DNA of 5,161 nucleotides. It comes from CAZFYZ01 sp964523735. Its GTDB lineage: Bacteria; Armatimonadota; UBA5829. This document shows positions 1 through 5,161 of the stretch, piece after piece. Location: contig CAZFYZ010000193.1 of the NCBI GenBank assembly GCA_964523735.1, forward strand, positions 1 through 5,161, written 5' to 3'. The notes below the pieces were generated by a model. It had not been told where the DNA came from, did no database searches, and saw nothing but the letters and a program-made list of their open reading frames with translations. A program made the position numbers and the translations under genes. Every line of letters begins with the position of its first letter. Within the stretch, counting starts at the first letter, position 1.

Positions 1-212
1 TGCAGCAGGCGTTTGCACAGCCGAAGATCAATATGGCCGAAAGCTGGTCAATGGGTGAGCGATGGCGGTTCGGACGGGTAGGACAGTTGCCCTACGGCGA
101 ACGCGAACTGCAGCAGGCCACTAAGAAGGTTTACATTGACGAGAATCAGATGGCCGACCTCAAACGAGCCATCCTCGGGATGGCTCCGCGTTCACTGTTG
201 GAGGGGGCGTGA
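1..212 (+). CDS. 3' end of an unidentified phage protein (N-terminus outside window)
   Basis: Only the reading frame starting at base 3 stays open; it gives the last 69 residues, ending in ...SLLEGA at TGA 210-212. The other two forward frames hit stops within the first 90 bases. The visible part is hydrophilic, with an aromatic/basic patch (GERWRFGRVGQLPYG) and a helical-looking charged tail (ELQQATKKVYIDENQMADLKR, shown only in part by this description). I see no signal peptide, membrane segment or catalytic motif. The stop overlaps the next start by one base (TGATG), so the two genes are probably co-transcribed and translationally coupled. A structural, head-tail or tail role is inferred from context only; I do not recognise the family. 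Confidence 0.75.
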   Translation, partial: QQAFAQPKINMAESWSMGERWRFGRVGQLPYGERELQQATKKVYIDENQMADLKRAILGMAPRSLLEGA

Positions 213-976
213 TGGCAGCAGTTGAACTCCAAGGGAGCCCGCGCATTCGCGAAACGACAAAGGGCGTTGAAGGCACGCGCATCTTCAAGGCTCCTTATTC
301 GTCTTGGCAGTCGGACTGCCCCAAGGCAGGCTCAGCGTTTCCAGGCTACCCGCGATTGAAGCTGCAAGAGCGGGAAATGGAACCGCTGACGCCAGACAGA
401 GGCGGCACCAACCCCGCCGGTCTCGTGCGGGTAACCTGCATCTACACGACCGCGCAGTGGATTGACACTACACCGCAATGGTCCGGTGAGGTCACAGCGG
501 ATGTGCTCGAGACCGGCTACGGCAACTACTGGCAGGGGACCGGGCGGCGATCTCAGCAATGCGTGCCCGTGGTATTTCCGCTTGAGGAGAAGACGCTCAC
601 CTACACGACGCTGCAGCTGCCGGAGGCGGCGAGCATCCTCTGTGCCGGCAGGATCAACGCGTTCGATTTCATGGGGTATCCGCCGGAGAGACTGCTCTAC
701 AACGGAATGACATGGAGCAACCGCTACGATTGGGATCGCGGCGTCTATATGTTCACCGTCTCGCTTCGGTTCACCGCGCGCCCGATGTCCTGGGAAATGG
801 CCTGGCGCGCGCCTGAGCAGGTGCGCATCGACGGCGCGTTGGCGTATGCCGAAAACGGGGAACCGGTATTCGTGGACGGTCCGGCTGGTGCCGGCGGATG
901 GGATCGGCACGTGATACCAATCTATGAGCAGGCGGACTTTAATCCCTTGATCGGCAAGCGGCGGCGGGTGATGTAG
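212..976 (+). CDS. Putative virion structural protein, 254 aa, unknown function
   Basis: ATG 212 is chosen over the in-frame GTG 209 because GGAGG at 200-204 sits 7 nt upstream of it and it forms a TGATG junction with the preceding stop. The protein is soluble, with no signal peptide or membrane segment. Residues about 1-60 contain GSPRIRE, a GTRIF element and EMEPLTPDRGG. Residues 70-100 look like beta strands (VRVTCIYTT, EVTADVLETGYGNYW). Residues 125-190 are again strand-rich (LTYTTLQLP, YMFTVSLRFTARPMSW). The C-terminus carries DFNPLIG and a basic RRRV end. This layout resembles uncharacterised proteins I associate with phage and prophage structural clusters, but I cannot name a family. 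It ends with TAG directly followed by the next ATG. A virion role is an inference from neighbours and strand-rich composition; an enzyme seems unlikely. Confidence 0.85.
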   Translation: MAAVELQGSPRIRETTKGVEGTRIFKAPYSSWQSDCPKAGSAFPGYPRLKLQEREMEPLTPDRGGTNPAGLVRVTCIYTTAQWIDTTPQWSGEVTADVLETGYGNYWQGTGRRSQQCVPVVFPLEEKTLTYTTLQLPEAASILCAGRINAFDFMGYPPERLLYNGMTWSNRYDWDRGVYMFTVSLRFTARPMSWEMAWRAPEQVRIDGALAYAENGEPVFVDGPAGAGGWDRHVIPIYEQADFNPLIGKRRRVM

Positions 977-1788
977 ATGGCACGCACTCCTCCCAGGCTC
1001 TCGGACTCCGGGCAGCTCGTTACTCAGGCTCAATACAACCTCCTGCGGGACTTCGTTGTCGAGAATCAGGTGCGCTTCGGCCCCGGCTTCAACGTCAAGC
1101 GCGTCCCCGGCGCTGATCTCGTGACCCTCTCGACTCGCATCCAGCAGCAAGGGGTTGGCGGGCAGAACCTCGGCGGGGGAAGCGGTGGCGGCGGAAACGC
1201 TTTNNNNNNNNNNCTTGTGTGGTGATCGGGCGCTTGGCCGGTCCCGGCCTCCACCGGCAACCACAGCTTGATCCGGTCGCCCTCTCGGACGAGACCGCCG
1301 CCGGCCGCCGCCGCTTCGGCCCGCGCCAACCGCAAAGTGAAGCCGGTCCCGAACATGCCCGCGGAAACGGCGCGTGCCGCGGGGGAAGCGGTGGCGGCGG
1401 AAACGCTTTCTCTCTGCCGTTCTTCGCGCGGATCACAGGCTCAATGCCTGTCGCGAACGGCTACCAATGGGTCTACACTTTCGAGGAGGCTCACAAGCCC
1501 GACCAGCTCGGGTATTCGGGTAACTGGCTTACCCGCACCAATGGCAAACACGGCAACGCATTCAACCTCAATGAGTATCGCGTAGAGACGGCCGTGGATG
1601 GCGTTGCGGGCGCGGGCGTGGACCTGGCGAACCTGGGCACGGGCGATTTCGAGGGGTTCACGCTTCAGCCGTGCCCTGTCGGAAACATCGTGATTATGAT
1701 GATTGCCAGTCCTGCCTCGCCGAGCTGGGAGTATTGGTTCCAATACGAGAATGCAGTAGACGGCCTTTGTGTGGAGGCAGGAGCATGA
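977..1788 (+). CDS. Putative virion-associated protein with Gly-rich linker, interrupted by assembly gap 1
   Basis: Translation starts at ATG 977, immediately after the previous TAG, with no strong Shine-Dalgarno sequence, so coupling is likely. Residues 1-65 form an N-terminal domain (SDSGQLVTQAQYNLL, then RFGPGFNVKR), followed by a Gly/Ser linker (NLGGGSGGGGNA) that runs into the 10-N gap at 1204-1213. The same linker is encoded again at 1379-1409 in the correct frame and continues into a convincing C-terminal domain: FSLPFFARITG, then YQWVYTFEE, AFNLNEYRVE, GNIVIMM and EYWFQYENAVDG, stopping at TGA 1786-1788. Joining base 1203 to base 1410 restores one 201-aa protein. The sequence at 1214-1378 does not look like part of this gene on the + strand. 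The ARITG...Y.W pattern recalls uncharacterised phage proteins encoded beside fibre genes; function is unknown. The last codons overlap the next gene as ATGA. Confidence 0.75.
1173..1203 (+). repeat. 31-bp direct repeat, copy 1
   Basis: Bases 1173-1203 (from GCGGGGGAAGCGG to GAAACGCTTT) are identical to 1379-1409. This copy ends exactly at the first N of gap 1. It encodes the Gly/Ser linker of the interrupted gene. The base before each copy differs (G at 1172, C at 1378). Confidence 0.95.
1204..1213. other. Assembly gap 1 (10 N)
   Basis: There are ten N bases, the same number as in the gap at 2649-2658, which points to a fixed-length scaffolding placeholder rather than a measured distance. 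It lies within a gene and directly abuts copy 1 of a 31-bp direct repeat, so the join may be a failed overlap or a misjoin. Confidence 0.95.
1214..1378. other. GC-rich segment of uncertain origin between gap 1 and repeat copy 2
   Basis: The lines covering 1261-1380 count to about 77% and 72% GC, against about 60-67% in lines I counted from neighbouring genes. The + frame that connects to the downstream gene is open but gives an unnatural composition (Arg, Pro and Gln-rich). The - strand reads more like a real protein: a frame from about 1356 down to 1214 gives MFGTGFTLRLARAE, then GGGLVREGDRIKLWLP. The segment may be a chimeric contig end, sequence from a related strain, or a genuine insertion. 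I do not call a gene here. Confidence 0.6.
1379..1409 (+). repeat. 31-bp direct repeat, copy 2
   Basis: This is an exact second copy of 1173-1203, offset by 206 bp. It encodes the same linker residues and reads in frame into the C-terminal domain that ends at 1788. Collapsing the two copies removes both the gap and the GC-rich segment and leaves an intact reading frame. Confidence 0.95.
1773..1777 (+). promoter_or_regulatory. Ribosome binding site fixing the start at 1785
   Basis: GGAGG lies 7 nt before ATG 1785, inside the end of the previous gene. It favours 1785 over in-frame upstream starts, which would overlap the previous gene by over 100 bases and add residues unlike the rest of the protein. 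Confidence 0.8.
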
Positions 1789-3028
1789 GTCCTGGAGGAC
1801 TTCAGAGGGCTTGCTGTTGCTTGAGCGAACCGGACGTGCCCGGCGAGTGGACGCTGCCGACGATAGGGAAAGTCTGGAACTTCTATGCGGCTGGTGTGGG
1901 TTCTGGTGAATACCAGGCCGCGCGTCTGTTTAACGACCTCAACGATCTAAATAATCCCTTGGCATACACGGACATGGAAGTCACAGAGATGCTCTCTGCT
2001 GACTACCTAAAGTGGGCCGTGATAGACGTCAATGACTACCCTCGTGTGCTCACACTCAACACGACATCGAAGACATACAAGGAAGTTCGGTGGAATGGGT
2101 CCGAGTGGGATGCGGGATCAGTGATTGTCTCCGGCGTAGAAAGCGTGGACGATTCTGAATGCGCAATCTCCACATCCAAAGGCAAAAGCGCGGTCTGTCT
2201 GAACTGCAAGCTTACTGGCGCCGAAACCTATGACTCACAGTTCCGAATCTACGAGCGGTCAGAGGATACCTGGACGCTGGCGTATACGTTCGATTGGCGG
2301 TCGTTTGACCCTGAAATGTATTCAGAAGGACAAAATGACTGCGGTTGCAGCAACCTATTTGGTTGGTCCACGCATGAAGGGGTTCACTTTGCGGCGCTTG
2401 TCATTATCCCCACTGCAAATTATCACCCGTGGCCGACCAACGTACACCTCGTCCATTTGTTCAAGCCAGAGGGCGGCGTTTGGACCTGCAACACTTCACT
2501 GCTGGCATCAGGATCAACTGTCACTCTCAGAGTCAATTATGCGCAGCCCAATCATGAGCGCGATGCTCGCGTGCTACTGATAACTATTAAAGATCAGTAC
2601 ATAGAAGAGGGTTGGGGTTGGAATTACAACAAGGTATGGCTCCTTAAANNNNNNNNNNTGGTTTTGAGTGGGAAACGACTTCGCACCAGTGGACTGGGCA
2701 TGAATCTAGGGTCGAGTTCGGTTGCTGCGTCGATCCCGAGAGTAAGACGCCCTACGTGTTCCACATGCCTGTCGTTGCCTACAGCATCAATTATAGGGTC
2801 AAAATCTACTATGAAAGCGCGGGCGTGCTTGTGCAGTCGAGTTGGTCTGACATCACATTCACAGACGCAGATTACGTGTCATTCATACCGGGTGGGGGTT
2901 TTGACGCGCAGGGCAAGCTGCATGTTGCTCTCAACGAGCATGGTGCTATGCGCGCACCAGATACATCGACATGGAACTACGTGGCTGCCGTAAGCGACGA
3001 CATGTATTGTGCCTACTTCCTTGTGTAG
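1785..3028 (+). CDS. Beta-propeller-like protein, probable host-contact or fibre component, interrupted by gap 2
   Basis: ATG 1785 overlaps the preceding TGA (ATGA) and has GGAGG 7 nt upstream. The first part encodes 288 residues up to base 2648. After the 10-N gap the same protein resumes in another frame at 2660 with GFEWETTSHQW and gives 122 residues to TAG 3026-3028. The total is at least about 411 aa, and the true gap length must be 2 modulo 3. A Cys triplet (RACCC) lies near the N-terminus. The rest repeats a pattern of hydrophobic strand, aromatic residue, then Trp in a turn: WNGSEWDAG (103-111), YERSEDTWTLAY (156-167), FKPEGGVWTC (226-235), and later YYESAGVLVQSSW and GFDAQGKLHVALNEHG. 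Such elements are typical of beta-propeller blades in sialidase-like or adhesin proteins. No catalytic motif is recognised. Parts of this gene have lower GC (38-53% in counted lines) than the neighbours. Confidence 0.78.
2649..2658. other. Assembly gap 2 (10 N)
   Basis: Ten N bases fall inside the propeller-like gene. The upstream frame ends on AAA 2646-2648 and the downstream coding frame begins at GGT 2660. The true gap must therefore be 2 modulo 3 in length, so 10 is not the real distance unless a frameshift is present. Confidence 0.95.
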
Positions 3029-3188
3029 CCACCCGCCCAACCAGATTCGCCCAACCGGACGGTTCAAGAAATACCGCTGTAAGTGCTCCCCCTCGGGGTT
3101 CCGGGTGAGGGAGCTTTTTCATTGCCAAGCCTGCGGATGGACCGGCACGGCTCAGCAGATCAAGATTCAACGTAGACGGAGGAAGTAG
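3009..3188 (+). CDS. Small putative zinc-ribbon protein, up to 59 aa
   Basis: This frame opens after a TAA at 2991-2993 and runs to TAG 3186-3188. It contains a CxC-x12-CxxC arrangement: Cys codons at 3078 and 3084 (CKC), and at 3123 and 3132 (HCQACGW), then a basic tail (KIQRRRRK). The four cysteines would suit one structural zinc site, as in small zinc ribbons. The start is uncertain: GTG 3009 (59 aa) and TTG 3021 (55 aa) are the only plausible codons and neither has a clear ribosome binding site. Both overlap the end of the propeller-like gene, whose stop at 3026-3028 would allow reinitiation. The ORF fills the space between two genes almost exactly and ends 2 nt before the next ATG. Against it, a terminator-like hairpin lies within the frame. 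Its role is unknown. Confidence 0.5.
   Translation: MPTSLCSHPPNQIRPTGRFKKYRCKCSPSGFRVRELFHCQACGWTGTAQQIKIQRRRRK
3085..3119 (+). terminator. Possible intrinsic terminator or attenuator hairpin
   Basis: GCTCCC at 3085-3090 pairs perfectly with GGGAGC at 3109-3114 and is followed directly by five T (3115-3119). The 18-nt loop can fold further (CGG 3094-3096 with CCG 3101-3103). It sits between the propeller-like and fibre-like genes, so it could reduce read-through, but it also overlaps the small zinc-ribbon frame. No convincing promoter is seen between it and the next gene, so complete termination seems unlikely. Confidence 0.4.
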
Positions 3189-3190
3189 CC

Positions 3191-4456
3191 ATGTTCTTCA
3201 GATGGGATGGAAACGGCGCGGGGACCAAGAGCGCCTGGAACGACGGCCGCAACTGGAAAGACGCAGCAGGCTCGACTTACGCGCAGGCCATCTACCCCGG
3301 CCAGACAGCGACCCGGCTTGATGACGTAGTGCTGGACACCGCGGTTCCCACGGCGCTTGCGGGCTACGCCGTCGCGCAGGCGTTGAACTCAATACGCATC
3401 ACGACGGGCTACTGCGCAACCTCCACCGGGGCCGCGCTTGACGTAGGTTCGGGCGCTACCCCTGTCGCCTGTGTCTGCGCGGATGTCATTGTCGATTGCC
3501 TGGGCAGCGTCTACCTGGAGGGGACGGCGGCCACAACCGGACTCAGCAATGTGCGGGTAGAAGGGATGGCATCGAGCAAGACCTGCTACCTCGACGGCGT
3601 GCTCGGCAATGTGACCGCGATGGACGACGCCACTCAGATCGTCTCAGGCGCGGCGATCTCCGGGAACCTGATACTGGGAGCATCCGGCACGACAGCACCG
3701 ACCGTGACAATCGAGACGGGTGTCACTCTGCCGAGTTCGATCCTGATGCTTGGCGGAACCGTCGTCAACTCCAGCGCCGTGACCACGCTCAACATGTTCG
3801 GCGGCGAGTGGACTCAATCCGCCGGCAACATCACGACCCTGAACGCCTACGACGGAACATTCTACTGGAACGGCGGGAACATCACCACGATCAACAGTTA
3901 CGGCGGGTCGGTGTCCGCTGCTTCAGCCACGAATACACAGCGGGTGACCACGATCAACGCCTACTCTGGCGGCGAAGTGGACCTTCGCAACAACCTGGGC
4001 AACGTCCGGGTGACGAGCTACATCAACAACCAGGGCGGAACCGTCTCCGTTGACGAGGGAATCGGCCTCGAGGAATACCGCACACGGGAATATGCGGGCG
4101 CATCGGATGCTGTGCTCGGGGTGTCCCCTCAGTCGGTAGCGGCAGGCGGCACGGCGTGGGGCTCAGACGTCTATGTCGGTGTCTATGATCGATTGGAGGT
4201 CATTATCTCAGTTGGGGCCTCTGACTCGACCGTGGCCGCCCAACTCTTCGCTTCAAGCGACGCCACTCACGGTGACGAGGCCGCGATCACAGACCCCGCC
4301 GCGTTGGAGTGGGAGGGCACTGATGACAACAAGGCAAAGAAGCTCACGCTCTACGGCTACCAACTCACAAGCAAGACCTCGATCCGCCTGAAGGTCGCCG
4401 TCACCGGCGGATCCGCTGCGCTGGTGTCGGCGGCGTATCAGGTGTTCAGAGACTAA
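3191..4456 (+). CDS. Fibre/spike-like protein with beta-helix rungs, 421 aa
   Basis: ATG 3191 has GGAGG at 3178-3182, 8 nt upstream. The N-terminus (residues 1-50) holds FRWDGNGAG, NWKDAAG, YPGQ and LDDVVLD, a pattern common in secreted or virion beta-structured proteins. Residues 60-290 are rich in Gly, Thr, Ser, Asn, Val and Ile, as expected for stacked strands. At 196-268 four short rungs share the core V/I-T-T-L/I-N-x-Y/F-x-G. Residues about 300-421 form a separate beta-rich domain (AAGGTAWGSDVYVG, YDRLEVIISVGA, then AAQLFASSDATHGDEAAITD and SIRLKVAVTGG), resembling C-terminal domains I associate with phage virion proteins. There is no signal peptide or membrane segment. A receptor-binding or decoration role is inferred; no lyase or hydrolase residues are identifiable by eye. 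Confidence 0.85.
   Translation: MFFRWDGNGAGTKSAWNDGRNWKDAAGSTYAQAIYPGQTATRLDDVVLDTAVPTALAGYAVAQALNSIRITTGYCATSTGAALDVGSGATPVACVCADVIVDCLGSVYLEGTAATTGLSNVRVEGMASSKTCYLDGVLGNVTAMDDATQIVSGAAISGNLILGASGTTAPTVTIETGVTLPSSILMLGGTVVNSSAVTTLNMFGGEWTQSAGNITTLNAYDGTFYWNGGNITTINSYGGSVSAASATNTQRVTTINAYSGGEVDLRNNLGNVRVTSYINNQGGTVSVDEGIGLEEYRTREYAGASDAVLGVSPQSVAAGGTAWGSDVYVGVYDRLEVIISVGASDSTVAAQLFASSDATHGDEAAITDPAALEWEGTDDNKAKKLTLYGYQLTSKTSIRLKVAVTGGSAALVSAAYQVFRD
3776..3994 (+). repeat. In-gene tandem coding repeats (beta-helix rungs)
   Basis: Residues 196-268 of the fibre-like protein repeat a core of V/I-T-T-L/I-N-x-Y/F-x-G: VTTLNMFGG, ITTLNAYDG, ITTINSYGG and VTTINAYSGG. The first three units are spaced 17 residues (51 bp) apart and the fourth about 21. 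The DNA has diverged more than the protein, which suggests old duplication under structural constraint. Confidence 0.8.
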
Positions 4457-4504
4457 CCAACCCTACCAGCCTCAGAACATCGGGGCTCTGACTGGAGGAT
4501 TCTT
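4457..4504 (+). promoter_or_regulatory. Short intergenic leader with GGAGG ribosome binding site
   Basis: These 48 bases separate the fibre-like gene from the coiled-coil gene. GGAGG at 4494-4498 lies 6 nt before GTG 4505 and fixes that start. A weak 6-bp hairpin is possible (AGCCTC 4468-4473 with GGGGCT 4482-4487, 8-nt loop, one G-T pair) but has no T run, so I do not call a terminator. No promoter is recognisable. Confidence 0.6.
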
Positions 4505-4849
4505 GTGACTGCTCGGGAACGCTCAGAACTGCAGCTTATCGCCGCCGAAGTTGGTCGGCTCGCCAACGAACAGAAGATGCTCAACGAGAAGGTCTCGGAT
4601 CTGCTGGAAGGTCGCACCGCAAACTGCGCGACCGAGGCGGCTAGGATCGTCGCTCTGCAAGTAGCTCAATCTCGACTAGAGGCCGACTTGAAAGAATCCA
4701 AGGCCGATCTCGAGAGAAAGATCGAGCAGGTTCGCAGAGAAGGCCACGAGGCGCGGGGCGTCATCTGGGCTCGCTTATGGCCGCTTGGCCTCGGCGTTGC
4801 CGGTGGGTCGGCGGGACTGTCGTACCTGATCGCTCATTTCGTGAAGTAA
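4505..4849 (+). CDS. Coiled-coil protein with C-terminal membrane anchor, possible lysis accessory
   Basis: GTG 4505 is supported by GGAGG 6 nt upstream and gives 114 aa. Residues 5-35 and 47-84 are strongly helical and charged with heptad-like hydrophobic spacing (LIAAEVGRLANEQKMLNEKV; LEADLKESKADLERKIEQV), so a coiled coil is likely. Residues about 88-112 form one hydrophobic segment (LWPLGLGVAGGSAGLSYLIA), followed by HFVK. A charged N-terminal helix with a single C-terminal membrane helix is the layout of XhlA-type phage proteins, although XhlA proteins are usually shorter. The next gene begins 13 nt downstream and is holin-like, which supports a shared role at the inner membrane. It could instead be a membrane-anchored scaffold or superinfection protein. 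Family membership is not established. Confidence 0.8.
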   Translation: MTARERSELQLIAAEVGRLANEQKMLNEKVSDLLEGRTANCATEAARIVALQVAQSRLEADLKESKADLERKIEQVRREGHEARGVIWARLWPLGLGVAGGSAGLSYLIAHFVK

Positions 4850-4854
4850 GGAGG
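4850..4854 (+). promoter_or_regulatory. Ribosome binding site for the holin-like gene
   Basis: GGAGG starts one base after the upstream TAA and is 8 nt before ATG 4863. It decides the start of the last gene, which is too truncated by the window edge to be judged by length. Confidence 0.8.
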
Positions 4855-4862
4855 CGTATTCG

Positions 4863-5161
4863 ATGACTATCAAAGGCATTCCAATCACAGACCTCATCCC
4901 CTATGCCGTCGCGTTCTTCGGCCTGGCCTGCGCGCTGCTCTCGAGGTGGGGCAAGCTCCCGCCGAACGTGCGTCGATGGCTCAAGGCTGTAGGCGAGGGG
5001 CAGGTCCTGGCGAAGATCCAGGCCGCCGCCGTAGACATCTCGCAATCCAGCAACGAAGCAAAACGGGCCTGGGTTGTGGCCGAGGTCAAGGCCCTGGCGC
5101 TCAAAGAGACCGGGCTACCTATGCCGGATTCCGTCGCGAACCTGATCGTGGAGAACGCATA
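4863..5161 (+). CDS. Putative phage holin, LL-H-like (3' end at or beyond the window edge)
   Basis: ATG 4863 has GGAGG 8 nt upstream. Ninety-nine complete codons are visible; the window ends within the next codon (TA-), which could be a stop or Tyr. Residues about 8-28 form one hydrophobic segment (ITDLIPYAVAFFGLACALLS), followed by a basic stretch (RWGKLPPNVRRWLK). The C-terminal half is helical and charged: a segment with SSNEAKRAWVVAEVKALAL, then GLPMPDSVANLIVENA. One N-terminal membrane helix, a charged middle and a closing helix after Gly-Leu with an I-x-E-x-A-like end match the layout I know for LL-H-type holins (Holin_LLH). Such proteins are thought to permeabilise the inner membrane and release endolysin. 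No endolysin is visible here; it may lie to the right. Confidence 0.65.
   Translation, partial: MTIKGIPITDLIPYAVAFFGLACALLSRWGKLPPNVRRWLKAVGEGQVLAKIQAAAVDISQSSNEAKRAWVVAEVKALALKETGLPMPDSVANLIVENA

Noticed and set aside
332..1264. Long open frame on the minus strand
   Set aside because: It lies opposite two well-supported + genes, crosses the N gap, and has a Pro, Arg and His-rich composition typical of an antisense shadow in GC-rich DNA.
1219..1378. GTG start of a separate gene just after gap 1
   Set aside because: The encoded stretch is unnatural and the frame is only real from the repeated linker onwards; the downstream domain belongs to the gene starting at 977.
1173..1409. Insertion sequence or transposon with target duplication
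   Set aside because: No transposase or terminal inverted repeats are visible, and 31 bp is long for a target duplication; an assembly cause is simpler.
1671..1784. Upstream in-frame start extending the propeller-like gene
   Set aside because: It would overlap the preceding gene by over 100 bases. The GGAGG and ATGA junction at 1785 give a better start.
2659..2993. Continuation of the propeller-like gene in its original phase after gap 2
   Set aside because: The product is Ser, Arg and Thr-rich and unlike the first half; the other phase gives matching blade motifs to a stop at 3028.
3496..4053. 185-codon + frame inside the fibre-like gene
   Set aside because: Its product is dominated by Arg, Asp and Gln from out-of-frame reading of the beta-rich gene, and it has no ribosome binding site.
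4468..4487. Hairpin between fibre-like and coiled-coil genes as terminator
   Set aside because: The stem is short, includes a wobble pair and has no T run.
1..5161. CRISPR array, tRNA, integrase or attachment site, diversity-generating retroelement
   Set aside because: There are no regularly spaced repeats with spacers, cloverleaf-like segments, recombinase motifs, reverse transcriptase or template/variable repeat pair.

Overview
This window reads as part of the late (structural to lysis) region of a tailed bacteriophage or prophage, assembled from short reads, probably from a metagenome. All convincing genes are on the + strand. They are tightly packed, with start/stop overlaps (TGATG, TAG-ATG, ATGA) and good GGAGG ribosome binding sites, and there are no bacterial housekeeping genes, RNA genes or mobile-element genes. 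Most of the window is GC-rich (lines I counted by hand give about 60-67%), suggesting a high-GC bacterial host, but the host cannot be named. Two runs of exactly 10 N mark scaffold joins of unknown true length, and each interrupts a gene.

Layout: (1) The 3' end of an unidentified gene (to 212). (2) A 254-aa probable virion protein (212-976). (3) A probable virion-associated protein with a short N-terminal domain, a Gly/Ser-rich linker and a C-terminal domain (977-1788). It is broken by gap 1, and a 31-bp direct repeat plus about 165 bp of very GC-rich, out-of-place sequence lies beside the gap. (4) A beta-propeller-like, AT-richer protein of at least about 411 aa (1785-3028), split by gap 2. 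(5) A small putative zinc-ribbon ORF (about 3009-3188) that contains a terminator-like hairpin. (6) A 421-aa fibre or spike-like protein with beta-helix rungs and a C-terminal beta-rich domain (3191-4456). (7) A coiled-coil protein with a C-terminal membrane segment (4505-4849). (8) A holin-like protein resembling the phage LL-H holin family, running off the right edge (4863-end).

Taken together, genes 2-6 probably build the distal part of the virion (tail, fibre or host-contact proteins), and genes 7-8 probably form a membrane or lysis module. The gene order (structural, fibre-like, then small membrane proteins) is typical of phage late operons. I found no clear evidence of a wholly new system. 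The points most worth checking are the gap-1 region, the small zinc-ribbon ORF with its internal hairpin, and the repeat-built fibre-like proteins. No database search was possible, so all family assignments rest on pattern recognition.
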